Of a stretch of 64,000 nt of DNA, positions 34,022 to 42,740 are shown piece after piece; positions within the stretch are counted from its first letter, which is position 1; each line of letters starts with the position of its first letter. Origin of the DNA: Nephrocerus scutellatus (Eukaryota > Arthropoda > Insecta > Diptera > Pipunculidae); NCBI GenBank assembly GCA_947095585.1, contig OX352761.1, positions 109,417,890-109,481,889 on the forward strand, in the 5' to 3' direction. The position numbers and the translations under genes were made by a program. Below the pieces are notes generated by a model, which worked only from the letters and a program-made list of their open reading frames with translations, did not search any database and was not told the DNA's origin.

Positions 34022-35678
34022 CAGTCCGGTTCAATAGATTGCCGCCACTCAATTCTGAGAAGCAAAAGTCAATTTCCAGCCGGTTTGTGTGAGATAGAAA
34101 AAATTGTAAAATAGAGAAAGAAAGAATATTTAGTACTGAATTCAATAGCAAAAATCAAAAATCATAGACATCAAGATAACTGTGTTTTTTGTTTTGTTTT
34201 GAAAAATGAGTCAGAAATTCAAGACTTTGCTTTGGTTCATTTGATTACCGCCACTTAAAAAATTACATAAAATAATAGCATTATATGTGATTTCTTACCA
34301 AAATTGTATTTTTTTTTTTAAATACAATATTAAAATATTATTTCTAATATTTAGTGGAATTTCCATTTTTCAGAATAACTTCTAAAATACGATCCTTAAG
34401 TGAGTCGCACAATGACTTTAAATAATTGTGTGAAATTTCTGCACAGACCGCTGTAATCTCTAGAATCAGCTCTTCCTTAGTATCCGTATACTTTACGTGT
34501 GAGCCAGCCCCAAACATGTTCTATTATGTTTAAGTCCGGCGAATATGGTGGCCACGGCAATAACTGGACATTTTGGCTTGTGATGTACGATTTTACAACG
34601 CGAACTGTGTGTATTGGCGCGTTATCTTGTTGGAAAATCCATGAGAGTGGTGTGAAAAGGTCATGGATTTTAGGGAAAACAGATTCCAGTAACGTTTTGT
34701 AACTGTTTCCGGTCATTTTTGTACTTTGAAACACCAAATCCATTGTGCCATAATAAGAGATTGAACCCCAGACCATTACGCCCCCTTTTCTACTATGATG
34801 GCGATTCAAAAACACTTCCTCTTTCCTAAGGTCATGAAAATAATAATTATACCCATCTGGTCCATCCAAATTAATTATTTTTGTCATCTGAAAATACGAC
34901 TTTTCGCCAGTCATGAACACTTTGACATATTGCATCACATTCCAAGTCATGTGCTTCTTTGCGAATTCCAATCGTTTCTGCTTTCGTCCATCATTCAGTG
35001 GTGGTTTTTTCTATATCTTCAGCCGCTTCACATGTTTTGCACTTAAAATAGCACAGCGGACAGTCGATTTAGTGCCATTAACACCAGCTTGGAGGGCAAT
35101 TTTTGCTGTAGAACGAGCCGAATTGGAGGCCGATTTAACAATTTTACGTTTACCCTGAGGTGTAAGTGCCGTTGAAACCCTTCCTTTATTATTTCCTCCA
35201 TAAGATTTTGTATCCTTCAAATAATTTAGTATGGCTTCGTGACCTCGTCCGATACTACGACCTATAGCACGGCCTGAAAGCCCTTCCTGATGATACACAT
35301 CTATTTTGGCCCTTTCTGATAAAGTTAAACACTTTTTCATACCCATTAATAAAATACTGACTAGCAAAAATACTAATTTTTGACTTTACTTTCAAGCTTT
35401 CAAAAAATAAACCTTTCAGATTCATAAAAAACGACAATGTGTTTGGTGGCGGTAATAAAATGAACCAAAGCAAAGTCTTGAATTTCTGACTCATTTTTCA
35501 AAACAAAACAAAAAACACAGTTATCTTGATGTCTATGATTTTTGCTTTTTGCTATTGAATTCAGTACTAAATACTCTTTCTTTCTCTATTTCACAATTTT
35601 TTCTATCTCACACAAACCGGCTGGAAATTGACTTTTGCTTCTCAGAATTGAGTGGCGGTAATCTATTGAACCGGACTG
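34022..35678 (-). mobile_element. Tc1-like element with ~237-bp IR/DR termini
   Basis: Starts CAGTCCGGTTCAATAG and ends CTATTGAACCGGACTG, flanked by TA on both sides (34020-34021 and 35679-35680). The terminal inverted repeats (34022-34258 and 35442-35678) differ at only a handful of positions. Each contains two copies of GGTTCA(N5)TTxCCGCCAC(T/C): outer at 34028-34049 and 35651-35672, inner at 34234-34255 and 35445-35466, spaced 206 bp in both arms. This is the IR/DR layout known from Sleeping Beauty-type elements. The interior is one transposase gene on the minus strand. Confidence 0.92.
34344..35346 (-). pseudogene. Tc1-like (DD34E) transposase with three lesions
   Basis: The start is chosen at the ATG at 35346 (MGMKKCLTLSERAKIDVYHQ), because the longer frame to 35367 begins at a TTG. 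N-terminal helix-turn-helix: EGLSGRAIGRSIGRG, then PQGKRKIVKSAS. An in-frame TAG at 35011-35013 splits it, and the same frame continues with GRKQKRLEFAKKHMTWN. Catalytic block: VFMTGEKSYF, where the first Asp is Gly; IFQQDNAPIHT (second Asp) and WPPYSPDLNIIEHVWGWL (Glu), with 34 residues between Asp and Glu by my count. A one-base shift near 34480 moves the tail (TKEELILEITAVCAEISHNY) out of frame; it ends at the TAG at 34344. Stop, catalytic substitution and frameshift make it inactive. Confidence 0.9.
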
Positions 35679-35867
35679 TATGTACGTTAAGCCACGTATA
35701 TATGGGCGATTTCTTATTCTATACTTGGCGCAGTTTAAAAGAAATAAACAGTGATATGGGGCGCGATAACAAAAATTTGATAAGAAGATCCGTCTACTGC
35801 AATGTATAAGTGTCTTCTGTTGGGTTTACCATTAACTCCCGTTCAATCCGAACAAAAACAATTTAAT

Positions 35868-36071
35868 GTAGGCTATCGAAGTTGATTGATACTATTTCGC
35901 AACTTTCGATACCTACACTGGAACCGAACTGTTCTGTACGAACGCCCACCGTTTGTTTCATCATTCACAGTTAAAGAGGTATTGATTGATATTATTTCGC
36001 AATACCCTCCTTCAGTTTCCAGTTGGCTATCGAAAGTTGACTGATACTATATCGCAACTTCGATAGCTACC
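35868..36071. repeat. Three hairpins sharing one 15-nt loop
   Basis: Hairpin 1: arms 35868-35884 and 35900-35916 (GTAGGCTATCGAAGTTG type), loop ATTGATACTATTTCG. Hairpin 2: arms 35976-35984 and 36000-36009 (GAGGTATTG type), loop ATTGATATTATTTCG. Hairpin 3: arms 36025-36039 and 36055-36071 (GGCTATCGAAAGTTG type), loop ACTGATACTATATCG. Loops are nearly constant, while the stem of hairpin 2 lacks the same CGAAAG segment on both arms, so pairing is kept. Function unknown. Confidence 0.75.
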
Positions 36072-38629
36072 CCGAACTGGACTCCAAAACCACTTATATT
36101 ATTTTTTATTTAGTTAAACACCATATGTTTAAGTATAGTAAGTGTTTTCCACCAGCCTATTTAGTTAAAAGAAACGAAAATAAAAAGCAAGAGTAACAAT
36201 GAATTAGAGGAGAAACGAACTCTGGGTGACCAGAGAGCGTCACCCGAACGAAATAACGTTACAAAGGAAAAATACAAAATTTATCGACTCAAATTGGTGT
36301 CAAAATCTTAAATGTATTTTTGTTTTATTTTCTACAAAACATTCCATGAAAAAACCCCAGCCAGACAGGCAAAGCTGGTCGCGCTCAAAGTAAAAATCCA
36401 TTTCGCCAAAGGATCCTTTAGTTGCAAAAATGGTTCACATTAGCTACATACACCGGTAATTTGGAATGCAGACGACCAGATCAAAGTAGTTGCTGCCATA
36501 TGTGACCACATACGAACAAAAAATAGTGCAAAAGGACATTACTTAACACTCGTAAATATATATATATATATATATATAAGTACACCTATGCAGCGGATAG
36601 GATATTATGTATATAAACGAAGTAAAAATATGAAAGGACAACAAAAAAAAATTCCTTCACAGGATTCACACAAAAACGAACAAAAACGAAAAACTTTTGA
36701 CACAGTAAATCAACACTTTTACGACATTGACCTACACACAGAGACGGGAGACAGTACACAGGACTAAAAAAAGCATAACGAGAGAGAGAGAGAGAGAGAA
36801 GGATAGTAGTGAGTTAGTCAAACCAAAGAGATCCCTCAAGTGGGAAGGACGAGTGCAAAAAAACCAGCAGTGATGAGCTGCAGGCAAGTTGAACTGGTAA
36901 TGGGGGAGGAGCACCCGACCATTCCAACCAGCCAAAGAAACCGGCATAAAACTACTCTTCCACCTCCAAATAGTTTTTTTCAAATACCCAAAAGAACTGC
37001 AGAACTTTTACTTTTCATTTCCATCCATCGCCGTTGCGGCGTAAGTTCGGGCTCCAGGGTAAATTCTTATAAAAGGAGACCAGCGCTTCGGAATTTTTTC
37101 ACTCAGAAATGCTGCAGCTGATGGTTCTTTATCCTTTTTTCGTTCATTTCCTTGCTTTGTGGACAACGTGCGCAATTTCGTATTTCTTCATTTAGTGCTA
37201 CTCTTCATTGCATCGTCTGTGCTCTTCGGCAGGACATCTCTTATGTAAGAGATGTCCTGCCGACATGCCACTTTTGCTGTCATTGTGGAAAATTCAAGAG
37301 AAAATCCTTGGAAACTTCATTTCCACTTCTCTCTTATAGATACTAGTGAACGCTCTCTGCCTGTGTTTTAAAATTAATCCTCATCCCTATGCCATTTATT
37401 TAATACCATTCACTTCACATCCTTTTTGTCCACGCACTCAGCACATGTTTTTCAAATTCCACTCACTGGAGGTGAATTTATTTACATTATTATGAGGCTG
37501 ACGCTTGGATGATGATGATGATGATAAGGATAATGACAAAAAACCAAACAAATCAACTGCGCATACTCACACCGGAAGGGAGTGGATGGAGCCACAACCA
37601 GGAATCCTGATTTTGCACCACATTCATGCATGAGTATAGCTCAGTTCAGCTGGGTATAGCAAGCTCACGTGGCATCCATCCATTCGTTCATCTGTCGCAT
37701 TCAGTTGCACTAAACTGATACGATGCATAGGAATGTCCTGCACCACTTGCGCCGTAGCGAGTGCATTGCTCGTCGTTGCTTATTCTATATTTGGATAAAT
37801 GTGGTGCTGTGTGGTTTGTTCCTTCCTTCCTAGCTTGCACAGCACTGCAATGCCGAGCTGCACCGGAGTGCGTTGCGTTGCGTTGCGTTCGTTTGTTTTT
37901 TGCTTGCTTCCAATTGTATCAGTTGCGTGTAGAGCGAGAGGCTATGGATGGAAGAGCAAGCAGCTTATTGGATCATGCTTGGTGCATTGCGCTGCTGCGA
38001 GTGCGAGATTTTTGCCTCGTGCAGTGAATGCGTTTCTGTGGCCAAGTTGCCAAATTGCGTTGATCAAAAAAAGAGAAAAAAAAAATATAGAACAACAATC
38101 CTATGTTACCACCAGCTATCAGCTATAAGAAGGTTGGACCTATGTGTGCAGGTGGGCTGGCTTGATCTTTTAGCCACGGTTTGTTTGGACAGGCCAATTT
38201 GTTTAAACATTTGTTTGTTTTAATGAAGAAATGCCGGTGGATTTTTCAAAAAGTTAAATTTTTTTTCCAGTCTTGGAACCAACAAATATCAGCTTCCTAA
38301 AAACGGAGGCATTATTTTTATTGTTGGCCAAAACAACTAATAGTACTTAATCTGAATGAAATTTATTTGTTTTTTTTCATGTATGTTTGTTTGTAGATAT
38401 TTTTATGAATTTCTGATATTGCTGGGTGAAAATAACGACTATCCACGGCATCTTTTAAGCAAAGAATAAAAAATTGTAGTCAAATGGAAATGGAAATATT
38501 TAAGCCAAATTTTTTTTAACTAATCTTTGCTGCATTAGAATACCCCAGATTATGGACGCTTTTTAATTTGTTATTGTTTATTATTATGTTTTTAGATTTT
38601 TTTAAAAAAAAAAATTTGGTGCTCTACGA
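36072..38629. other. No recognised gene; microsatellites and one perfect palindrome
   Basis: TA tract (about 36556-36578), AG tract (36781-36799), GAT tract near 37510-37525 and GCGTT units near 37871-37890. A 17-bp-arm hairpin at 37227-37262 is described separately. Frames up to 109 codons (37761-38223, three overlapping frames) have no recognisable domain. Few transposon traces are seen, so it may be host intronic or intergenic DNA. Confidence 0.45.
37227..37262. repeat. Perfect 17-bp inverted repeat with 2-base spacer
   Basis: CGGCAGGACATCTCTTA, then TG, then TAAGAGATGTCCTGCCG: all 17 positions pair. Such a perfect, mixed-composition dyad is unlikely by chance in 64 kb. It is too short for a classical pre-miRNA. 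Confidence 0.95.
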
Positions 38630-38695
38630 CCCCCGGGACCCAACTTTTTTACAAAAAGTGGTGGCCATCGAAGATACACATGTGTATAAAATTTA
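38630..38695 (+). repeat. Dispersed repeat P, left part (interrupted)
   Basis: GACCCCCGGGACCCAACTTTT, ACAAAAAGTGGTGGCCATCG and GATACACATGTGTATAAAAT repeat the ordered phrases of the copy at 14400-14700. The sequence is broken at the TA by a mariner-like insertion and resumes at 40001. Confidence 0.7.
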
Positions 38696-38697
38696 TA

Positions 38698-39998
38698 AAG
38701 GGTCCCCCAAATAACTTTTTTTTTTTTGAAAATGCTATAAAAAAAACTACTGAATATTTTCTCAAATTTCTTTTTTTATTTGAAAGTACAATCCTTCTGG
38801 TTAACAATGGAAAAAATTTCATTCAAACGGCTGCCTCGGCTGGCCATGCAGTAGCCTACACGATCGGTCCAATTTTTAAGCACATTATCGATTGTGTGCA
38901 GCTGTATTTCACCAATGGCTTCACGAATATTGTCCTTTAAAGCGTCAATTGTCTCTGGCTTGTCGGCGTAACACTTATCTTTTAGGGCACCCCACAAATA
39001 ATAGTCCAACGGTGTCAAATCGCAGCTCCGAGGTGGCCAAATGACATCAGCTCTGCGGCTGATAATGCGATCTTCAAAAACAGGGCGCAAATCATCGAGT
39101 GTAGCTTCGGCTGTGTGGCACGTAGCGCCGTCCTGTTGAAACCAAATGTTGCCAATATCCTCCTCTTCAATTTTTGTGAACAAAAATTCGTTCAACATGG
39201 CCCGATAACGATCGCCATTGACTGTAACGGCCACTCCTTGCTCATTTTCGAAGAAAAATGGCCCAATTATGCCTCTGGACCAAAATCCGCACCAAACAGT
39301 GACTCGTTTTGGGTGTACCGGCTTTTCAATGTATGCGTGCGGGTTTTCTGTGCCCCAAATGCGACAATTTTGCTTGTTTACATACCCGCCAAGATCAAAA
39401 TGAGCTTCATCCGATAAGATGATTTTTTTGGCAAAATCGGCATCTTCTGTAAGTCGATCGCAGGCCCACTCAGCGAAGCGAAAACGCATTGGATGGTCAG
39501 TTGGCTTCAACTCATGAACCAATTGGACTTTGTATGGCGTCATACCAAGGTCTTTATGCAAAATTCGTCTCAATGATGTCTCCGAAATGTTCAATTGTTG
39601 AGAACGACGGTGAATTGATGTTGATGGCGCTTCACGCACACTTTCTGCCACAGCATCAATATTCTCGGGTGTACGCACTGTTTTTGGCTTTTCACGCTTT
39701 GGTTTATCGATGAGGATGCCAGTTTCTTTCACTTTTTTCACAAGATAACGAACATACGGAGCTGACGGTGCTTCTCTTCTTCCAAAATCCGTACGCAATT
39801 TTCGCACACATTCTGCAACATTACCATGATTTTCAAAGTAATGTCGCAATATTTCCCAGCGTTGTTCAAGCGTATACACAACCATATTCGTTCAGCGGAA
39901 GGATACGACTAATTATCTGTCAAATCAGACATAAGCTAAGTGTTACCATTCACGAAATAAACACTAGTTGAAAAAAAAACTTTGGATGGCGGACCCTT
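38698..39998 (-). mobile_element. Mariner-like element 2, full length and apparently intact
   Basis: Left end AAGGGTCCCCCAAATAACTT and right end (complement) AAGGGTCCGCCATCCAAAGT are flanked by TA at 38696-38697 and 39999-40000. Imperfect TIRs of about 20-28 bp are followed by A/T runs. The element is 1.3 kb and holds one uninterrupted transposase gene on the minus strand. It lies inside repeat P, whose halves adjoin it, which confirms the boundaries. Confidence 0.92.
38776..39885 (-). CDS. Tc1/mariner-superfamily transposase, uninterrupted
   Basis: 369 codons from an ATG at 39885 to a TAA at 38776, close to the usual 340-370 residues for this superfamily. N-terminal DNA-binding region (residues ~1-115): TLEQRWEILRHYFENHGNVA, a linker with KPKTVRTPENIDAVAESV, then RRSQQLNISETSLRRILHKD as the second helix-turn-helix. 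Catalytic residues: Asp159 in ILSDEAHFDLGGYVNK, Asp252 in WFQQDGATCHTAE and Asp289 in WPPRSCDLTPLDYYLWG, giving 36 residues between the last two. The tail LKNWTDRVGYCMASRGSRLN is complete. The protein cuts its TIRs and reinserts at TA, in the nucleus. All catalytic residues are present and no stop or frameshift is seen, so this copy may encode an active enzyme. The relative at 13072 shares the motifs but is broken. Confidence 0.92.
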   Translation of the reverse strand: MVVYTLEQRWEILRHYFENHGNVAECVRKLRTDFGRREAPSAPYVRYLVKKVKETGILIDKPKREKPKTVRTPENIDAVAESVREAPSTSIHRRSQQLNISETSLRRILHKDLGMTPYKVQLVHELKPTDHPMRFRFAEWACDRLTEDADFAKKIILSDEAHFDLGGYVNKQNCRIWGTENPHAYIEKPVHPKRVTVWCGFWSRGIIGPFFFENEQGVAVTVNGDRYRAMLNEFLFTKIEEEDIGNIWFQQDGATCHTAEATLDDLRPVFEDRIISRRADVIWPPRSCDLTPLDYYLWGALKDKCYADKPETIDALKDNIREAIGEIQLHTIDNVLKNWTDRVGYCMASRGSRLNEIFSIVNQKDCTFK

Positions 39999-40000
39999 TA

Positions 40001-40235
40001 GAAAATCGGGTTGATTTTTAAAAATTTTATTAGGGAACCCCTCGCCCATGAGGCCCGACGAGCCCCAAATTTTCACAGAATATGTTGTCTCCGGAAATAC
40101 AAATGTGTGCAAAATTTCAATGAAATCGGGCTTTGGGAAGTGTTTTAAATATCGATCACAAGATTCCACGACAAACCGACCGACCGACCAACAACCGGAC
40201 GTGCCACGGCCTAGTGAAGTTAATATAGAGAATAC
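40001..40235 (+). repeat. Dispersed repeat P, right part
   Basis: Continues the interrupted copy: GAGCCCCAAATTTTCACAGA, then TGTTGTC, then AATACAAATGTGTGCAAAAT, a GACCGACCGACC run, and the tip GTGCCACGGCCTAGTGAAGT before TAATATAGAGAAT. Order and spacing match 14640-14775. Confidence 0.75.
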
Positions 40236-40479
40236 TATAAAAAGAATTACGCAAATCTATCGTTCGAATCGTGAGTTATGGTCGCGAGTTCATACAAACA
40301 TCCTATGGAAGACGCAATTTCAATTTTTCCGGAAATTTCAAATTTTCCGGGCAACTTTTCTAATTTCTCTCCCCGTATAAACCTAATAGGATATAAGATT
40401 CGTGCGCTGAACTAACACTCCTCTCTCATTACATGGATTGAGAAATATTTATGGAACCGTAAAATAAAAGTTGTATTAA

Positions 40480-41463
40480 ATGGTATATCTTCAGATTCAC
40501 ATATGGGATCAATGCTGGCGTGCCTCAAGGATCATTCTTGTCGCCCACGCTCTTCTTGATATATATCAACGACCGGTTGTTTTCTACAACCTGTGATATC
40601 CATTCATTTGATGTGATGATACAACACTATCGGCTTCCATTGAGTTTGTCAATCAAAAAGAATGCAATTCTCGCTTGAATTCGCGTGAATTAATGAATTT
40701 GACTATTCCGTCTAATATTCAAATCATTCTTGATTGGAGCATTTCTAATAGAGTAGAATTTAACCCAAATAAATTCCAGTCTTGCATTTTTTCTCAGAAG
40801 ACAACTCAACATTATGTTCACCCTGTTATTAATGGTACCCCTATTGCGAGATCTGATTCACGTAAGTTGTTAGGTTTAAAAGTATCAAGTGATATTTCCT
40901 GGAAGGAACATATTTATGAAATTTCAAAAAGAGCTAGCCAATGTTTAGGCTTGATAAGACGTTGTTACTTCTACTTCACTCCATCTGAAGATTATATAAA
41001 TCTTATGTTAGACCAATTTTAGAATTTAATTCATATGTGTGGGGTGGGGCTCCGAGATCGCATTTGGTTCATCGTGATGGAATTCAGAATAGAGTTATCC
41101 GTTTGATAAACGATGTAACCATTACTTCGCCTCTTGATACTTTGGAGAACAGACGAAATGTAGGAGCTTTATCTGTTTTCTACAAATTTTACAACGGTAA
41201 ATGTTCTTTAGAAACCCGTTCTCTAGTTCCAGGTCCTTTTCTCAGTAACGTAAACACTCGTTTAAGGTCCAATCAACATAGATTTGCCTTAAATCTTTTT
41301 TCATGTAGAACCCAACACTTTAAATCCGAGAGTCTCTTCGATGCCAAATCGGTTAAGCCGTTCTCAAGTTATGCGGTTACCAACGAACAGCATTTCATTT
41401 TTATGTACCTATATAGATGCCACATGGCTCTAGATAAGAAACAGTTGCCGAAGTTAATTTAGT
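40480..41463 (+). pseudogene. Jockey-like non-LTR RT (motif B to C-terminus), frameshifted
   Basis: Starts at GINAGVPQGSFLSPTLFLIY (RT motif B), then a damaged FxDDTTLS active site near 40620, then WSISNRVEFNPNKFQSCIFS, SRKLLGLKVSSDISWKEHI and ASQCLGLIRRCYFYFTPSED up to a frameshift near 41015. The second frame continues with FNSYVWGGAPRSHLV, then RVIRLINDVTIT and ends FMYLYRCHMALDKKQLPKLI at a TAG (41461-41463). Losing two or three bases restores continuity between frames, so this is one gene with few lesions. Fingers, motif A and endonuclease are missing upstream. A short relative is at 56250-56345. Confidence 0.8.
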
Positions 41464-41511
41464 TATTGTGTAATGTTTTAAGTTATTAATGAATACACTA
41501 ATAATTTGCGA

Positions 41512-41600
41512 CTATTACAGGGGATAACCTGGCAGGACCGCCATGTAAAGTTTTAAGCTATTACAGTGGATAACCTGGCAGGATCGCCATTTAATGTTTG
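41512..41600 (+). repeat. 46-bp tandem duplication in the 3' flank
   Basis: CTATTACAGGGGATAACCTG (41512) and CTATTACAGTGGATAACCTG (41558) begin two 46-bp units, each continuing with GCAGGA(C/T)CGCCAT. They directly follow the jockey-like stop and may be its 3' UTR repeats. Confidence 0.75.
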
Positions 41601-42320
41601 GGTTGTATTCCCAACGAGCACCGAGCTACCTTTACTGGACCTCCACTAGTCCTGGCTATTACGCCTTCGACTTATACCTTTGGCAGTTGCCTGCACCCAA
41701 GGTGGGATTCCAATATTGGATTCGATTGAAAGAACTTCTTAAGGCTCGCAAGCCAAATAAAACCTCTGGTGTGTTCTCTTACACGGTTTATTCTGAAATC
41801 GGGTTCTTATTTAAAGTCCGAAGAATCTAATACATGTGAACAATACAATGCGAATATCTATTAACACATAAAATTACTACTATACTAATATCTTCCAATG
41901 TACACAAGTCTGTATCGCTTCTGACCAATACTCCACATTGTATTGTGCCTTGTCAGCATTATTGCATTAGTACTTTCGGCAATAGTCGGCATATTATGAG
42001 CTTTCGGTCGTTTGCCTATTTCCTGATGTGACATATTTATTACCATAAACAAACGACCTTATTTATATATCTCAACTTTTATTTCATCCTCAATCAGCGC
42101 AATGCGTTGTGAGGGTAAGTGATCACTTATCTATTATGCTTAATAAGCATATATGTCATAAACAAACGTCCGCTGATCGCGCCACATTGCGAGGATTACT
42201 TTGTTTTAGTTATGTGCCTAATATTGGCATCCCTTCACAATTGTGCTTTTGTGCTTGTGCTTTGACAACTCAAAGAGAACACGAGGAAGTGGACCGCTGA
42301 TCTTTTTTAATACATAAAAT
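41601..42320. other. No recognisable gene
   Basis: A 78-codon plus frame (41594-41830) follows the 46-bp repeats; no family is recognised. The remainder is AT-rich. Confidence 0.4.
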
Positions 42321-42740
42321 TATTGCCAAGGGAGAACTCTCTAAATGACGCCACGGAAATAAGGTGGGGTTTGCCCTTTATTACTATTAAAATAAAAAAT
42401 CGAAGGAATATTTGCAATAAATCATATTCCTCACGTTTGTAGCCGGTTTCAATTTAGTTCCTCAGAAGCCTCCCTGATTCATTAAAAAGCAATATGAAAA
42501 ACGATCACGAAACTAAAACGACGCGATTCCAAATGATTTAATAAATGAATGATTGGTCAGGAAAAACTACAAACAACAGTGACCAAGAAAATATCACAAA
42601 TAATGGCATAAGTGAGCATTCAAAATTCTTGAAACCTCTATTGAACAAATCGGTCCTTCAGGAAGTAGTTGACTTTTTTCTTGATATGGCCAGCAACTGG
42701 ACAGTGAATTGTACCGGATTATTCGGGAAACGAAAGCAAT
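42321..42740 (+). repeat. LTR-like dispersed repeat L, copy 1
   Basis: Shares, in order, ATTGCCAAG, CGCCACGG(A/C)AATAAGGTGG, GCCCTTTATTA, CTCACGTTTGTAGCCGGTTT, CTCCCTGATTCATTAAAAAG, CACGAAACTAAAACGA and TGTACCGGATT with 49423-49760 in the same orientation. Coding relatives are not recognised. Could be an LTR plus leader of an LTR retrotransposon, but primer-binding and polypurine tracts were not established. Confidence 0.65.

Noticed and set aside
37227..37262. pre-miRNA or intrinsic terminator
   Set aside because: The stem is only 17 bp with a 2-base loop, too short for a pre-miRNA, and bacterial-type terminators are not expected in this genome; kept only as an unexplained palindrome.
37761..38223. 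Three overlapping plus-strand frames with many Cys residues
   Set aside because: Cys-rich translation comes from TGC/GCGTT-rich DNA; no conserved spacing and no frame preferred over the others.
39115..39417. 100-codon plus-strand frame, and another at 39489-39713
   Set aside because: Antisense shadows of the intact mariner-like transposase (38776-39885, minus).
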